Below are positions 45,454-54,232 of a stretch of 64,000 bases of DNA, piece after piece. Within the stretch, counting starts at the first letter, position 1; every line of letters starts with the position of its first letter. The position numbers were made by a program, and so were the translations under genes. The DNA comes from an uncultured Polaribacter sp. (GTDB lineage Bacteria; Bacteroidota; Bacteroidia; Flavobacteriales; Flavobacteriaceae). The notes below the pieces were generated by a model. It worked only from the letters and a program-made list of their open reading frames with translations. It did no database searches and was not told where the DNA came from. The stretch lies in contig CALSRX010000005.1 in the NCBI GenBank assembly GCA_943788865.1, forward strand, positions 248,001-312,000, in the 5' to 3' direction.

Positions 45454-47004
45454 TTATTTCGCCTCATAAACCGCACACGGAATAATCATTTCTTCTAGAG
45501 AAATTCCGCCATGTTGGTAGGTGTTCTTGTAATATTTTACATAATGATTGTAATTGTTCTGATAGGCCAAAAACAAATCTTCTTTTGCAAAAATAAACGA
45601 GCTATTCATCGCTGTTGTTGGTAAAAAGATATCTTTTGGGTTGCGAACGGCATAGACATCTTTTTCGCTATAAGATAAACTTCTACCAGTTTTGTAGCGT
45701 AAATTAGAACTTGCATTTTTATCACCAATTACTTGAGTCGGATTTTTACAATTAATGGTTCCATGATCGGTGGTAATAATTAATTTTTGCCCTAATTTTT
45801 GTGCTTTTTGAATAATTTCTAACAAAGGTGAATTTCGGAACCAACTCTCTGTTAACGATCTGTAGGCTTTGTCATCTCCAGCCAATTCCTTAATGACTTC
45901 CATTTCAGTTTTGGCGTGCGAAATCATATCTACAAAATTATAGACAATAACGGTTAAATCGTTTTGTTTAGTGGCATTGTAATTATCTGCCAATTCTTTA
46001 CCGTTTTTAAGATTAGTTATTTTATAATATTCGTGTTTAATAGGTAAGTTTAAACGTTTTATTTGTGCAGATAAAAACTCGTTTTCGTACAAGTTTTTCC
46101 CACCTTCATCCGTGTCATTTCTCCAAAACTCTGGATACATTCTTTCCATTTCAGAAGGCATCAATCCTGAGAATATAGCATTACGTGCATATTGTGTTGC
46201 AGTAGGTAAAATACTAAAAAACGATTCCTCTTTTTCTTTCTTAAAATGATTGTTGATGTATGGTTCTAAAATTCGAAATTGATCTAAACGTAAATTATCA
46301 ATAACCACTAATAAGGTTCCGTTTTCTGAAGTTTTTAATTCTGGAAAAACCACTTCTTTTAATAAGGTGTGTGAAAAAATAGGTTTATCATTCGAGGTTA
46401 AAAAATCTTCGTAATTCTTTTTAATGAATTTAAAAAATAAAGAATTTGCTTCGTTTTTCTGACTTTCTAAAATGCCTAACATTCCGGCATCATTAATGTT
46501 TTCTAGCTCTAATTCCCAATGGACCAATTTTTTATAAATGTCAATCCACTCTTCGTAAGAATTCACCATGGCTAAATCCATTGAGATTTTTCGAAATTCT
46601 TGTTGGTAATTGGAAGTTGTTTTATCAGAAATTAATTTAGAATGATCTAAATTCTTTTTTAAACTCAATAATATCTGATTCGGATTGACAGGTTTGATTA
46701 AGTAATCTGCAATTTTAGAACCAATGGCTTCTTCCATAATATATTCTTCCTCGCTTTTTGTAATCATAACAACCGGAAGGTTATTTTGCTTTTGTTTGAT
46801 TTCAGCTAAGGTTTCTAAACCTGTAATTCCGGGCATGTTTTCATCTAAAAAAACAATATCAAAATTCTGTTCACCGACCAAATCAATAGCATCGGCACCA
46901 TTGGTACATTTGGTAACATTGTAATTTTTGTTCTCTAAAAATAGAATATGAGGTTTTAAGATATCTATTTCATCATCAACCCATAAAATTTCTATTTTTC
47001 TCAT
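45454..47004 (-). CDS. porX: PorX: response regulator/PglZ-domain regulator of type IX secretion and gliding
   Basis: A 516-residue PorX. The receiver domain (1-120) has the acidic pair WVDDEID, the phospho-acceptor Asp in FLDENMP (D52 region) and the switch MITKSEEE, K in YLIKPVNP. Residues about 205-516 form an alkaline-phosphatase-like PglZ domain: VVIDNLRLDQFRILEPY, FSILPTATQYARNAIFSGLM, VYNFVDMISHAKTEMEV and IITTDHGTINCKNP contain the metal-binding Asp and His. PorX works with PorY and SigP to drive T9SS genes and is conserved in flavobacteria. Intact, with a complete C-terminus; a broken copy of that end follows. Confidence 0.95.
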   Translation of the reverse strand: MRKIEILWVDDEIDILKPHILFLENKNYNVTKCTNGADAIDLVGEQNFDIVFLDENMPGITGLETLAEIKQKQNNLPVVMITKSEEEYIMEEAIGSKIADYLIKPVNPNQILLSLKKNLDHSKLISDKTTSNYQQEFRKISMDLAMVNSYEEWIDIYKKLVHWELELENINDAGMLGILESQKNEANSLFFKFIKKNYEDFLTSNDKPIFSHTLLKEVVFPELKTSENGTLLVVIDNLRLDQFRILEPYINNHFKKEKEESFFSILPTATQYARNAIFSGLMPSEMERMYPEFWRNDTDEGGKNLYENEFLSAQIKRLNLPIKHEYYKITNLKNGKELADNYNATKQNDLTVIVYNFVDMISHAKTEMEVIKELAGDDKAYRSLTESWFRNSPLLEIIQKAQKLGQKLIITTDHGTINCKNPTQVIGDKNASSNLRYKTGRSLSYSEKDVYAVRNPKDIFLPTTAMNSSFIFAKEDLFLAYQNNYNHYVKYYKNTYQHGGISLEEMIIPCAVYEAK

Positions 47005-47129
47005 ATATATGTTTTTAAGTAATTGCTAAAATACGTGAAATTGCGATTATTTTTTGGAGTTCTCTGTTAAATAAAAGTGAATGCTTTTTAGAATTTTATT
47101 TCCTGATGAGCAAGTATCAATAACAATAG

Positions 47130-47137
47130 TATATTTG
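47130..47137 (+). promoter_or_regulatory. -7 box for the HD hydrolase gene
   Basis: TATATTTG matches TAnnTTTG, 20 nt upstream of the TTG start at 47157. No -33 TTG at the ideal spacing. Confidence 0.45.
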
Positions 47138-47156
47138 CATAACAAATCGATACAGT

Positions 47157-48386
47157 TTGAAAACTTCAAAAACCAATAAACTCAAAATACTGAACGACCC
47201 AATTTACGGTTTTATTACAATTCCGAATAGTTTAATTTTTGATATTATAGAACATCCTTATTTTCAGCGCTTAAGACGAGTAACCCAAATGGGGTTTTCT
47301 AATTTAGTGTATCCAGGTGCAAATCATACGCGATTTCATCATGCTTTAGGGTGTTTGTACTTAATGCAAAAGGCGGTTAGAATTTTACGTTTTAAAGAAG
47401 CGGCAATTTCTGAGGATGAAGCCAATGCGTTATATATTGCTATTTTGTTGCACGATATTGGTCACGGAGCTTTTTCGCATGCTTTAGAACATAGTATTGT
47501 AAACGGAATTAGCCATGAAGAAATTTCGTTGAAGTTCATGAAAAAGCTAAACGAAGAGTTTGATGGACAATTAAGTTTAGCGATTGAAATGTTTGAAGGC
47601 AACTACAAAAGAGGCTTTTTCAATCAATTAATCTCAAGTCAATTAGATATTGATAGATTGGATTATTTAAAAAGAGATAGTTTTTATACAGGAGTTACCG
47701 AAGGGAATATTTCATCAGATCGATTGATAGCTATGATGAATGTTTTTAAAGAAGAATTGGTTATTGAAAAGAAAGGAATTTATTCTGTTGAAAAATTTTT
47801 AATAGCTCGTAGATTGATGTATTGGCAGGTATATTTACATAAAACTGGTTTGGTTGCAGAGAATATGTTGGTTAAAATTTTACAACGAGCTAAAGAACTA
47901 GCAACCCAGAATGTTGAATTACCGGCTACTAAAACAATGCAATACTTTTTATACAATCAGATTACAAAAGAGAATTTTACAGATGAAACCTTGGCGGTGT
48001 TTTCTAAGTTAGATGATTATGATGTGTTATCAGCCATCAAAGAATGGACAACACATTCTGATGAGGTATTGTCAGCTTTGTCTACCATGATTATGAATCG
48101 TAATTTACTGAAAATCAGTATGCAAAACACTCAATTTTCAAAAGAAGAAGTAAAACTTCAAGCAGAAAAACTAACAGCAAAGTTTCATATAAAGCCAGAA
48201 CATGCTCATTATTTTGTTTTTGACGGTACTGTAAGTAATCAAGCGTACAACACTAGTAACCCAATTAAAATATTGTTTAAAAACAACACAACCATAGATA
48301 TTGCTTCGGCTTCAGATCAATTAAATTTACAAGCACTTACAAAACCAGTACAAAAGTTTTATTTGTGTTATCCTAAGAAAATGTAA
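47157..48386 (+). CDS. HD-domain phosphohydrolase
   Basis: A 409-residue protein of the HD superfamily. KILNDPIYGFITIPNSLIFD, RLRRVTQMGFSNLVYPGANH and HTRFHHALGCLYLM contain conserved His; ILLHDIGHGAFSHALEH near residue 100 is the HD metal site. The architecture matches dNTPase-like HD proteins found in many Bacteroidota; the substrate could be a (p)ppGpp, dNTP or other nucleotide, not shown here. The natural start is TTG at 47157 (LKTSKTNK), since no ATG lies near and the -7 box fits. Confidence 0.85.
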   Translation: MKTSKTNKLKILNDPIYGFITIPNSLIFDIIEHPYFQRLRRVTQMGFSNLVYPGANHTRFHHALGCLYLMQKAVRILRFKEAAISEDEANALYIAILLHDIGHGAFSHALEHSIVNGISHEEISLKFMKKLNEEFDGQLSLAIEMFEGNYKRGFFNQLISSQLDIDRLDYLKRDSFYTGVTEGNISSDRLIAMMNVFKEELVIEKKGIYSVEKFLIARRLMYWQVYLHKTGLVAENMLVKILQRAKELATQNVELPATKTMQYFLYNQITKENFTDETLAVFSKLDDYDVLSAIKEWTTHSDEVLSALSTMIMNRNLLKISMQNTQFSKEEVKLQAEKLTAKFHIKPEHAHYFVFDGTVSNQAYNTSNPIKILFKNNTTIDIASASDQLNLQALTKPVQKFYLCYPKKM

Positions 48387-48410
48387 TTAGACAATTCTTA
48401 AGAAATTTCA

Positions 48411-48418
48411 TACTTTTG
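48411..48418 (+). promoter_or_regulatory. -7 box for the lipid A gene cluster
   Basis: TACTTTTG fits TAnnTTTG and ends 6 nt before the lpxD ATG, so transcription should begin at or next to the start codon. No clear -33 TTG. Confidence 0.45.
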
Positions 48419-48424
48419 CAGACA

Positions 48425-49465
48425 ATGAATTTTACAGCGCAACAAATAGCGGAAATTTTAGAAGGAGACATTGTTGGAAACCCAAATGTTGAGGTTTCTA
48501 GATTGTCTAAAATTGAGGAAGGAGAAAAAGGAAGTCTTACTTTTTTATCCAATCCAAAATACAATCCGTTTTTATATACCACAAAAGCATCTATAACCAT
48601 TGTTAATAAAAGTTTCAATCCAGAAAAGGAGCTAGAAACAACATTGATAAAAGTAGAAGATGCTTATGCAGCTTTTTCAAAACTATTAGAGTTTTACAAT
48701 CAAGTAAAAAACAATAAAACAGGTAGAGAGCAACCTCATTTTATTGCCTCTACAGCGCTAATTGGTTCAAATGAATATATTGGTGCTTTTGCTTATATAG
48801 GAGAAAATGTTACCATTGGTGAAAACGTAAAAATTTATCCAAATGTATATGTAGGTGATAATGTGGTGATTGGGGATAATTGTACCCTTTTTTCTGGAGT
48901 AAAAGTATATTCTGAAACAGAGATTGGTAACAATTGCGTATTGCATTCTGGCGTTATTCTTGGTTCAGACGGATTTGGTTTTGCACCTAATAAAGAAGGG
49001 GTGTATAATAAAATTCCACAAACAGGTAATGTAATTATTGAAGATTTTGTTGATATTGGTTCTGCCACTACAATAGATAGAGCTACTTTAGGGTCTACAA
49101 TTATTCGAAAAGGCGTAAAGTTAGACAATCAAATTCAGATTGCCCATAATGTAGAAATTGGTGAAAATACCGTTATCGCTGCTCAAACAGGAATTTCTGG
49201 TTCTACCAAAATCGGAAAAAACTGTATGATCGGAGGGCAAGTTGGAATGGCAGGACATATTACAGTTGGAAACAATGTTAAGATTGGTGCTCAATCTGGA
49301 GTTACAAAAAGTGTAAAAGACAATCAAGTAATCAATGGTACACCTGCGTTTGGTTTTACTGACTTTAATAAATCGTACGTGTATTTTAAACAATTACCTG
49401 AATTAGCAAAGAAAATAAATAATTTAGAAAAAAATATTGAACTCAAAAGGAGTAATAATGAGTAA
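48425..49465 (+). CDS. lpxD: UDP-3-O-acyl-glucosamine N-acyltransferase LpxD
   Basis: A 346-residue trimeric left-handed beta-helix acyltransferase. Step 3 of lipid A synthesis: it adds a 3-hydroxyacyl chain from ACP to the amino group. The N-terminal uridine-binding domain (LTFLSNPKYNPFLYTTKASI) precedes hexapeptide repeats with TIDRATLGSTIIRKGVKLDN and the catalytic-His segment QIQIAHNVEIGENTVIAAQT. The ATG at 48425 is preferred over the in-frame TTG 9 nt earlier because of the -7 box. The end overlaps lpxC by 8 nt. Confidence 0.95.
   Translation: MNFTAQQIAEILEGDIVGNPNVEVSRLSKIEEGEKGSLTFLSNPKYNPFLYTTKASITIVNKSFNPEKELETTLIKVEDAYAAFSKLLEFYNQVKNNKTGREQPHFIASTALIGSNEYIGAFAYIGENVTIGENVKIYPNVYVGDNVVIGDNCTLFSGVKVYSETEIGNNCVLHSGVILGSDGFGFAPNKEGVYNKIPQTGNVIIEDFVDIGSATTIDRATLGSTIIRKGVKLDNQIQIAHNVEIGENTVIAAQTGISGSTKIGKNCMIGGQVGMAGHITVGNNVKIGAQSGVTKSVKDNQVINGTPAFGFTDFNKSYVYFKQLPELAKKINNLEKNIELKRSNNE
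49445..49452 (+). promoter_or_regulatory. Shine-Dalgarno site of lpxC/fabZ inside lpxD
   Basis: AAAAGGAG ends 5 nt before the ATG at 49458. A strong SD is rare in this window; it lies inside the lpxD 3' end and decides the internal start of the overlapping gene. Confidence 0.65.
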
Positions 49466-50849
49466 GAAACAACAAACAATAAAAAGAGAGGTAAGCCTTT
49501 CTGGTGTTGGATTGCACACAGGAAATACTGTAAGCATGACGTTTAAACCAGCGCCGATAGATCATGGTTTTGCTTTTGCTAGAGTAGATTTAGAAGGAGA
49601 GCCTGTTATTGCGGCTAGAGCAGAATATGTGGTGAATACTCAACGAGGAACAAATTTAGAAAAAAATGGAGTTCAGATTCAAACTTCAGAACACGTATTG
49701 GCAGCAGCTGTAGGTTTAGGAATAGACAACTTGTTAATTGAAATTGATGCATCTGAACCTCCAATCATGGATGGTTCATCAAAGTTTTTTATAGAAGCTT
49801 TAGAAAAAGCAGGAGTTGTAGAACAAGAGGCTGACATTAAAGAATACATTGTAAAAGATATCATTTCTTATAGAGATGAAGTAACTGGAAGTGAAATTAT
49901 ATTAATGCCTTCAGATAAATACGAAATCACAACCATGGTAGATTTTGGCACTAAAATATTAGGGACTCAAAATGCTACTCTTCAACACATTGAAGATTTC
50001 AAAGAAGAAATTGCAGCTGCAAGAACATTCAGTTTTTTACATGAAATTGAAATGCTTCTTGAGAATGATTTAATTAAAGGTGGAGATTTAAATAACGCAA
50101 TTGTATATGTAGATAAGGAATTGTCTGACGCAACAATGAACAGGTTAAAGAAAGCTTTTAAGAAGGAGGATATAGCAGTTCAATCCAACGGAATTTTAGA
50201 CAACTTAAATTTGCATTGGGCAAATGAAGCGGCTAGACATAAGTTATTGGATGTAATTGGAGATTTAGCCTTAACTGGAATTCGAATCAGAGGAAAAGTT
50301 ATTGCAAACAAACCAGGGCATTTAGTAAATACTCAATTTGCAAAAAAATTGTCTAAAATCATTAAAATGGAGAAACGTAATAACGTACCACAGATAGATT
50401 TAAATCAACCTCCATTAATGGATATTCATCAAATCATGGATATTCTTCCACATAGACCACCATTTTTATTGATTGACAGAATTATTGAGCTTTCTGATAA
50501 ACATGTAATTGGAATGAAAAATGTAACAATGAACGAAAACTTCTTTGTTGGACATTTTCCAGGAGCACCAGTAATGCCAGGAGTTTTACAAGTAGAAGCA
50601 ATGGCGCAATGTGGAGGGGTTTTAGTATTAAGCACCGTTCCAGATCCAGAAAATTACTTGACCTATTTTATGAAAATGGACAATGTAAAGTTCAAACAAA
50701 AAGTATTACCTGGAGATACATTAATATTTAAATGTGAATTAATTTCGCCAATTAGAAGAGGTATTTGTCATATGCAAGCATATGGTTATGCAAACGGAAA
50801 ACTAGTGGTAGAAGCAGAATTAATGGCACAAATCGCAAAAAAAGAATAG
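49458..50849 (+). CDS. lpxC/fabZ: Bifunctional LpxC deacetylase / FabZ dehydratase
   Basis: A 463-residue fusion seen in Bacteroidota. The N-terminal LpxC (to about 305) removes the acetyl group from UDP-3-O-acyl-GlcNAc, the committed step of lipid A synthesis; SLSGVGLHTG, the zinc site QTSEHVLAA and ARHKLLDVIGDLAL are present. The FabZ part (about 310-463) dehydrates 3-hydroxyacyl-ACP: MDILPHRPPFLLID and the catalytic His in FVGHFPGAPVMPGVLQVEAM. Fusion pairs two enzymes that share 3-hydroxyacyl-ACP as a branch point. Start chosen at ATG 49458 with the SD site; the upstream TTG is ignored. Confidence 0.95.
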   Translation: MSKKQQTIKREVSLSGVGLHTGNTVSMTFKPAPIDHGFAFARVDLEGEPVIAARAEYVVNTQRGTNLEKNGVQIQTSEHVLAAAVGLGIDNLLIEIDASEPPIMDGSSKFFIEALEKAGVVEQEADIKEYIVKDIISYRDEVTGSEIILMPSDKYEITTMVDFGTKILGTQNATLQHIEDFKEEIAAARTFSFLHEIEMLLENDLIKGGDLNNAIVYVDKELSDATMNRLKKAFKKEDIAVQSNGILDNLNLHWANEAARHKLLDVIGDLALTGIRIRGKVIANKPGHLVNTQFAKKLSKIIKMEKRNNVPQIDLNQPPLMDIHQIMDILPHRPPFLLIDRIIELSDKHVIGMKNVTMNENFFVGHFPGAPVMPGVLQVEAMAQCGGVLVLSTVPDPENYLTYFMKMDNVKFKQKVLPGDTLIFKCELISPIRRGICHMQAYGYANGKLVVEAELMAQIAKKE

Positions 50850-50850
50850 T

Positions 50851-51633
50851 ATGAATCAACCTTTAGCATACATACATCCTCAAGCAAAGATTGCAAGAAA
50901 TGTAGTTGTAGAGCCTTTTACAACAATTAATAATGATGTAGAAATTGGTTCTGGAACTTGGATAGGTTCTAATGTAACCATCATGGAAGGGGCAAGAATT
51001 GGTAAAAATTGTAGAATTTTTCCTGGAGCAATTATTTCTGCAATTCCGCAAGATTTAAAATTTGAAGGAGAAGATTCTCTAACAGTTATTGGAGACAATA
51101 CCACAATTAGAGAATGTGTTACCATAAATAGAGGAACAAATGACAGGGGTAAAACTGTTGTTGGAGATAATTGTTTAATTATGGCAGCAGCCCATATTGC
51201 ACACGATTGTATTGTTGGAAACAATGCGATTATTGTAAATGGTGTTTTATTAGGCGGACATGTTATTGTTGGAGAATATGCTGTTTTAGGAGGCTTGTCT
51301 GCAATTCATCAGTTCATTCACATTGGAGAACATGCAATGATTTCTGGTGGTTCATTGGTTAGAAAAGATGTTCCTCCCTACACAAAGGCAGCAAAAGAGC
51401 CTTTATCTTATGTAGGTATTAATTCTGTCGGATTAAGGAGAAGAGGTTTTACTTCTTCAAAAATTAAAGAAATTCAAGATATTTATAGAATTCTATATCA
51501 AAAAAATTACAATACGACCCAAGCTATTGAAATTATTGAAGCTGAAATGGAAGCGACTCCAGAAAGAGATGAAATAATGTTGTTTATTCGTAATTCTCAA
51601 CGAGGAATTATGAAAGGATATACAGCAGGGTAA
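50851..51633 (+). CDS. lpxA: UDP-N-acetylglucosamine O-acyltransferase LpxA
   Basis: A 260-residue LpxA, first step of lipid A synthesis: moves a 3-hydroxyacyl chain from ACP to the 3-OH of UDP-GlcNAc. A hexapeptide beta-helix (YIHPQAKIARNVVVEPFTTI, NDVEIGSGTWIGSNVTIM), then ISAIPQDLKFEGEDSLTVIG and CLIMAAAHIAHDCIVGNNAI with the catalytic His; helical C-terminus SSKIKEIQDIYRILYQ. It begins 1 nt after the lpxC/fabZ stop. Confidence 0.96.
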   Translation: MNQPLAYIHPQAKIARNVVVEPFTTINNDVEIGSGTWIGSNVTIMEGARIGKNCRIFPGAIISAIPQDLKFEGEDSLTVIGDNTTIRECVTINRGTNDRGKTVVGDNCLIMAAAHIAHDCIVGNNAIIVNGVLLGGHVIVGEYAVLGGLSAIHQFIHIGEHAMISGGSLVRKDVPPYTKAAKEPLSYVGINSVGLRRRGFTSSKIKEIQDIYRILYQKNYNTTQAIEIIEAEMEATPERDEIMLFIRNSQRGIMKGYTAG

Positions 51634-51660
51634 ATAACAGATAAAAACTTTAAAAATTAC

Positions 51661-52227
51661 ATGGCAACAACATCAGATATTAGAAACGGATTGTGTATTA
51701 GATACAATAATGATATTTATAAAATTGTAGAATTTCTACATGTAAAACCAGGTAAAGGTCCCGCTTTTGTAAGAACTAAATTAAAAAGTGTAACCAACGG
51801 AAAAACCATAGATAATACATTTCCTGCAGGGAGAAAAATTGATGATGTTCGTGTAGAAACACATAAATTTCAGTTTTTATATCATGATGGTGAGTTTTAT
51901 CACTTTATGAATGAGCAAGATTATTCTCAAATCCGTTTATTAGAAGCTGCTTTAGACAATCCAGGACTAATGAAAGAAGGTGAAATTGTTACGATCATTA
52001 TCAATTCAGAAGACAACATGCCGCTTTCTGTTGAAATGCCAGCAAGTGTTATTTTAGAGGTTACACATACAGAACCGGGAGTGAAAGGGAATACAGCAAC
52101 AAACGCTACAAAACCTGCCACTGTTGAAACAGGAGCAATTGTAAACGTACCTTTGTTTATCAATGAAGGAGATAAAATTAAGATAGAAACAACAAAAGGT
52201 TCTTATCAAGAACGTATTAAAGAATAG
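51661..52227 (+). CDS. efp: Elongation factor P
   Basis: A 188-residue EF-P, which rescues ribosomes stalled at polyproline. The modified-loop HVKPGKGPAFVRTK is near residue 30 with Lys at the loop tip, followed by the OB domains and the C-terminal VPLFINEGDKIKIETTKGSY signature. How the loop residue is modified is not shown. It lies in the lipid A cluster, between lpxA and the second lpxD, a common flavobacterial order. Confidence 0.96.
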   Translation: MATTSDIRNGLCIRYNNDIYKIVEFLHVKPGKGPAFVRTKLKSVTNGKTIDNTFPAGRKIDDVRVETHKFQFLYHDGEFYHFMNEQDYSQIRLLEAALDNPGLMKEGEIVTIIINSEDNMPLSVEMPASVILEVTHTEPGVKGNTATNATKPATVETGAIVNVPLFINEGDKIKIETTKGSYQERIKE

Positions 52228-52229
52228 CT

Positions 52230-53150
52230 TTGAAATTTAATCAGCCACAAACTTTAGAACAAATAGCGTCACTTTTAAAAGTTGATTTTGTAGGTGATAA
52301 AAATTTTGAAATCCTTGGAATTAATGAAATTCATGTTGTAGAACCAGGAGACATCGTTTTTGTAGATCACCCAAAGTATTATGATAAAGCGCTGAAATCT
52401 GCTGCCACTATCATATTAATCAATAAAAAAGTAGATTGTCCAGAAGGAAAAGCTTTGTTAATTTCAGAGGATCCTTTTCGTGATTTTAATAAAATCACCA
52501 AACACTTTAATCCGTTTATTGCAGCTAAAGTCAGTATTTCAGAATCTGCATTTATTGGAGAAAACACAGTAATTCAACCCAATGTGTTTATAGGTAACAA
52601 TGTTCAAATTGGTAATAATTGTATCATCCATCCTAACGTAACTATTTACGACAATTGTGTTATTGGAAACAATGTAACCATACATGCGAATACCGTTTTA
52701 GGATCTGATGCGTTTTATTATAAAAATAGAGAGACAGGGTTTGATAAATTAATTTCTGGAGGTAGAGTTGTTTTAGAAGACTATGTAGATTTAGGAGCCT
52801 CATGTACGATTGATAGAGGTGTTACTGGAGATACAACCATAAAAAAAGGAACTAAAATTGACAATCAAGTTCATATTGGTCATGATACAGTAATAGGTGA
52901 GAAATGTTTGATTGCAGCACAGACTGGAATTGCAGGTTGTACGATTATAGAAGACGAGGTTACCATTTGGGGACAAGTTGGAGTTATAAGCGGAATTACA
53001 ATTGAAAAAGGAACTGTTGTAATGGCGCAAACTGGGGTTACAAAATCCTTAAAAAAGAATATTTATTACGGAACCCCGCCAGTTGAATATCGTCAAAAAC
53101 TACGTGAAACGATTTACCTTAAAAATATTACAAACAACCAAAAAAAGTGA
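52230..53150 (+). CDS. LpxD-like N-acyltransferase, second copy
   Basis: A 306-residue LpxD-type hexapeptide acyltransferase. The uridine-binding part (GINEIHVVEPGDIVFVDHPKYY) is divergent and about 40 residues shorter than in the first lpxD; the beta-helix carries CTIDRGVTGDTTIKKGTKID and the His region HIGHDTVIGEKCLIAAQTGI. Start is TTG at 52230 (M/LKFNQPQTLEQI), 2 nt after the efp stop, so it is in the same transcript. Flavobacteria regularly carry both forms; this second one may use another acyl chain or another sugar nucleotide. Not proven. Confidence 0.83.
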   Translation: MKFNQPQTLEQIASLLKVDFVGDKNFEILGINEIHVVEPGDIVFVDHPKYYDKALKSAATIILINKKVDCPEGKALLISEDPFRDFNKITKHFNPFIAAKVSISESAFIGENTVIQPNVFIGNNVQIGNNCIIHPNVTIYDNCVIGNNVTIHANTVLGSDAFYYKNRETGFDKLISGGRVVLEDYVDLGASCTIDRGVTGDTTIKKGTKIDNQVHIGHDTVIGEKCLIAAQTGIAGCTIIEDEVTIWGQVGVISGITIEKGTVVMAQTGVTKSLKKNIYYGTPPVEYRQKLRETIYLKNITNNQKK

Positions 53151-53161
53151 TTCAATATTCG

Positions 53162-53192
53162 TTGTATAACGATATAAAAAGAGTTATTTTTG
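53162..53192 (+). promoter_or_regulatory. Promoter of sucD
   Basis: TTG at 53162-53164, 20-nt spacer and TATTTTTG at 53185-53192. Good sigma-ABfr match; the ATG at 53250 leaves a leader of about 50 nt. Confidence 0.65.
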
Positions 53193-53249
53193 CATCGTCT
53201 TAAACAATTGAACTTCAATTGAAAATTTAACAAGAGAAAAAACAAACAA

Positions 53250-54122
53250 ATGAGCGTTTTAGTAAATAAAGATTCAAAAATTATTGTACAAGGTTTTACA
53301 GGTAGTGAGGGGACTTTTCACGCAGGTCAAATGATTGATTATGGTACTAACGTAGTTGGTGGTGTTACTCCTGGAAAAGGTGGTCAAGAACACTTAGGAA
53401 AACCTGTTTTTAATACTGTTGCAGATGCTGTAGAAAATGCAGCTGCAGATACTTCTATTATTTTCGTTCCACCCGCTTTTGCTGCAGATGCAATTATGGA
53501 AGCTGCGGATGCAGGAATAAAAGTAATTATCTGTATTACAGAAGGAATTCCTACTGCAGATATGGTAAAAGTAAAAGCATATTTAGAAAACAAAGAATGT
53601 ACATTAATTGGTCCTAACTGTCCAGGAGTTATTACTCCAGGTGAAGCTAAAGTTGGTATTATGCCAGGTTTTATTTTTAAAAAAGGAAGAGTTGGAATTG
53701 TATCTAAATCTGGAACACTAACCTATGAAGCTGCGGATCAAGTTGTAAAACAAGGGTACGGAATTACTACAGCTATAGGTATTGGTGGAGATCCAATTAT
53801 TGGAACAACAACTAAAGAAGCTGTTGAATTATTGATGAATGATGATGAAACAGAAGCCATTGTAATGATTGGAGAAATTGGTGGTCAATTAGAAGCAGAT
53901 GCTGCAAAATGGATCAAAGCCGACGGAAACAGAAAACCAGTAGTTGGTTTTATTGCAGGTCAAACTGCTCCTGCTGGAAGAACAATGGGGCATGCTGGTG
54001 CTATTGTTGGTGGTGCTGATGATACAGCACAAGCAAAAATGAAGATTTTAGCTGAAAACGGAATTCATGTTGTAGAATCTCCAGCTAAAATTGGAGAAAT
54101 GATTGCACGTGTATTAAAATAA
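53250..54122 (+). CDS. sucD: Succinate-CoA ligase (ADP/GDP-forming) subunit alpha
   Basis: A 290-residue SucD, catalytic alpha subunit of the TCA-cycle enzyme that makes ATP or GTP from succinyl-CoA. The CoA-binding N-terminus [20 protein letters not shown], the [20 protein letters not shown] block near 155 and the phospho-histidine in [13 protein letters not shown] near 245 are visible. The beta subunit gene (sucC) is not adjacent, which is common in flavobacteria. Confidence 0.96.
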   Translation: MSVLVNKDSKIIVQGFTGSEGTFHAGQMIDYGTNVVGGVTPGKGGQEHLGKPVFNTVADAVENAAADTSIIFVPPAFAADAIMEAADAGIKVIICITEGIPTADMVKVKAYLENKECTLIGPNCPGVITPGEAKVGIMPGFIFKKGRVGIVSKSGTLTYEAADQVVKQGYGITTAIGIGGDPIIGTTTKEAVELLMNDDETEAIVMIGEIGGQLEADAAKWIKADGNRKPVVGFIAGQTAPAGRTMGHAGAIVGGADDTAQAKMKILAENGIHVVESPAKIGEMIARVLK

Positions 54123-54128
54123 AATTTA

Positions 54129-54156
54129 ATGTCAGTTCGAGCGGAGTCGAGAACTA
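54129..54156. repeat. Single copy of the TCGAGCGCAGTCGAG repeat
   Basis: ATGTCAGTTCGAGCGGAGTC followed by GAGAACTA, a nearly perfect unit just after the sucD stop and before the terminator hairpin. Compare 35435-35513 and 39142-39169. Confidence 0.6.
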
Positions 54157-54172
54157 TTCATAAATAAATAGT

Positions 54173-54199
54173 AAATTCCCGCTAACTAAGCGGGAATTT
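54173..54199 (+). terminator. Terminator after sucD
   Basis: Stem AAATTCCCGC / GCGGGAATTT with a 7-nt loop. G+C-rich stem; the following T-run is poor, so rated moderately. Confidence 0.65.
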
Positions 54200-54232
54200 G
54201 CATTTTAAAAACAATCAATTAAATTTAATAAT

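Noticed and set aside
49437..49457. Upstream TTG start of lpxC/fabZ
   Set aside because: The ATG at 49458 has an AAAAGGAG site at the right spacing and gives the normal LpxC N-terminus.
51171..51362. Plus-strand frame rich in Cys/Trp in lpxA
   Set aside because: It arises from the +1 frame of hexapeptide repeats; the composition is typical of a shadow.
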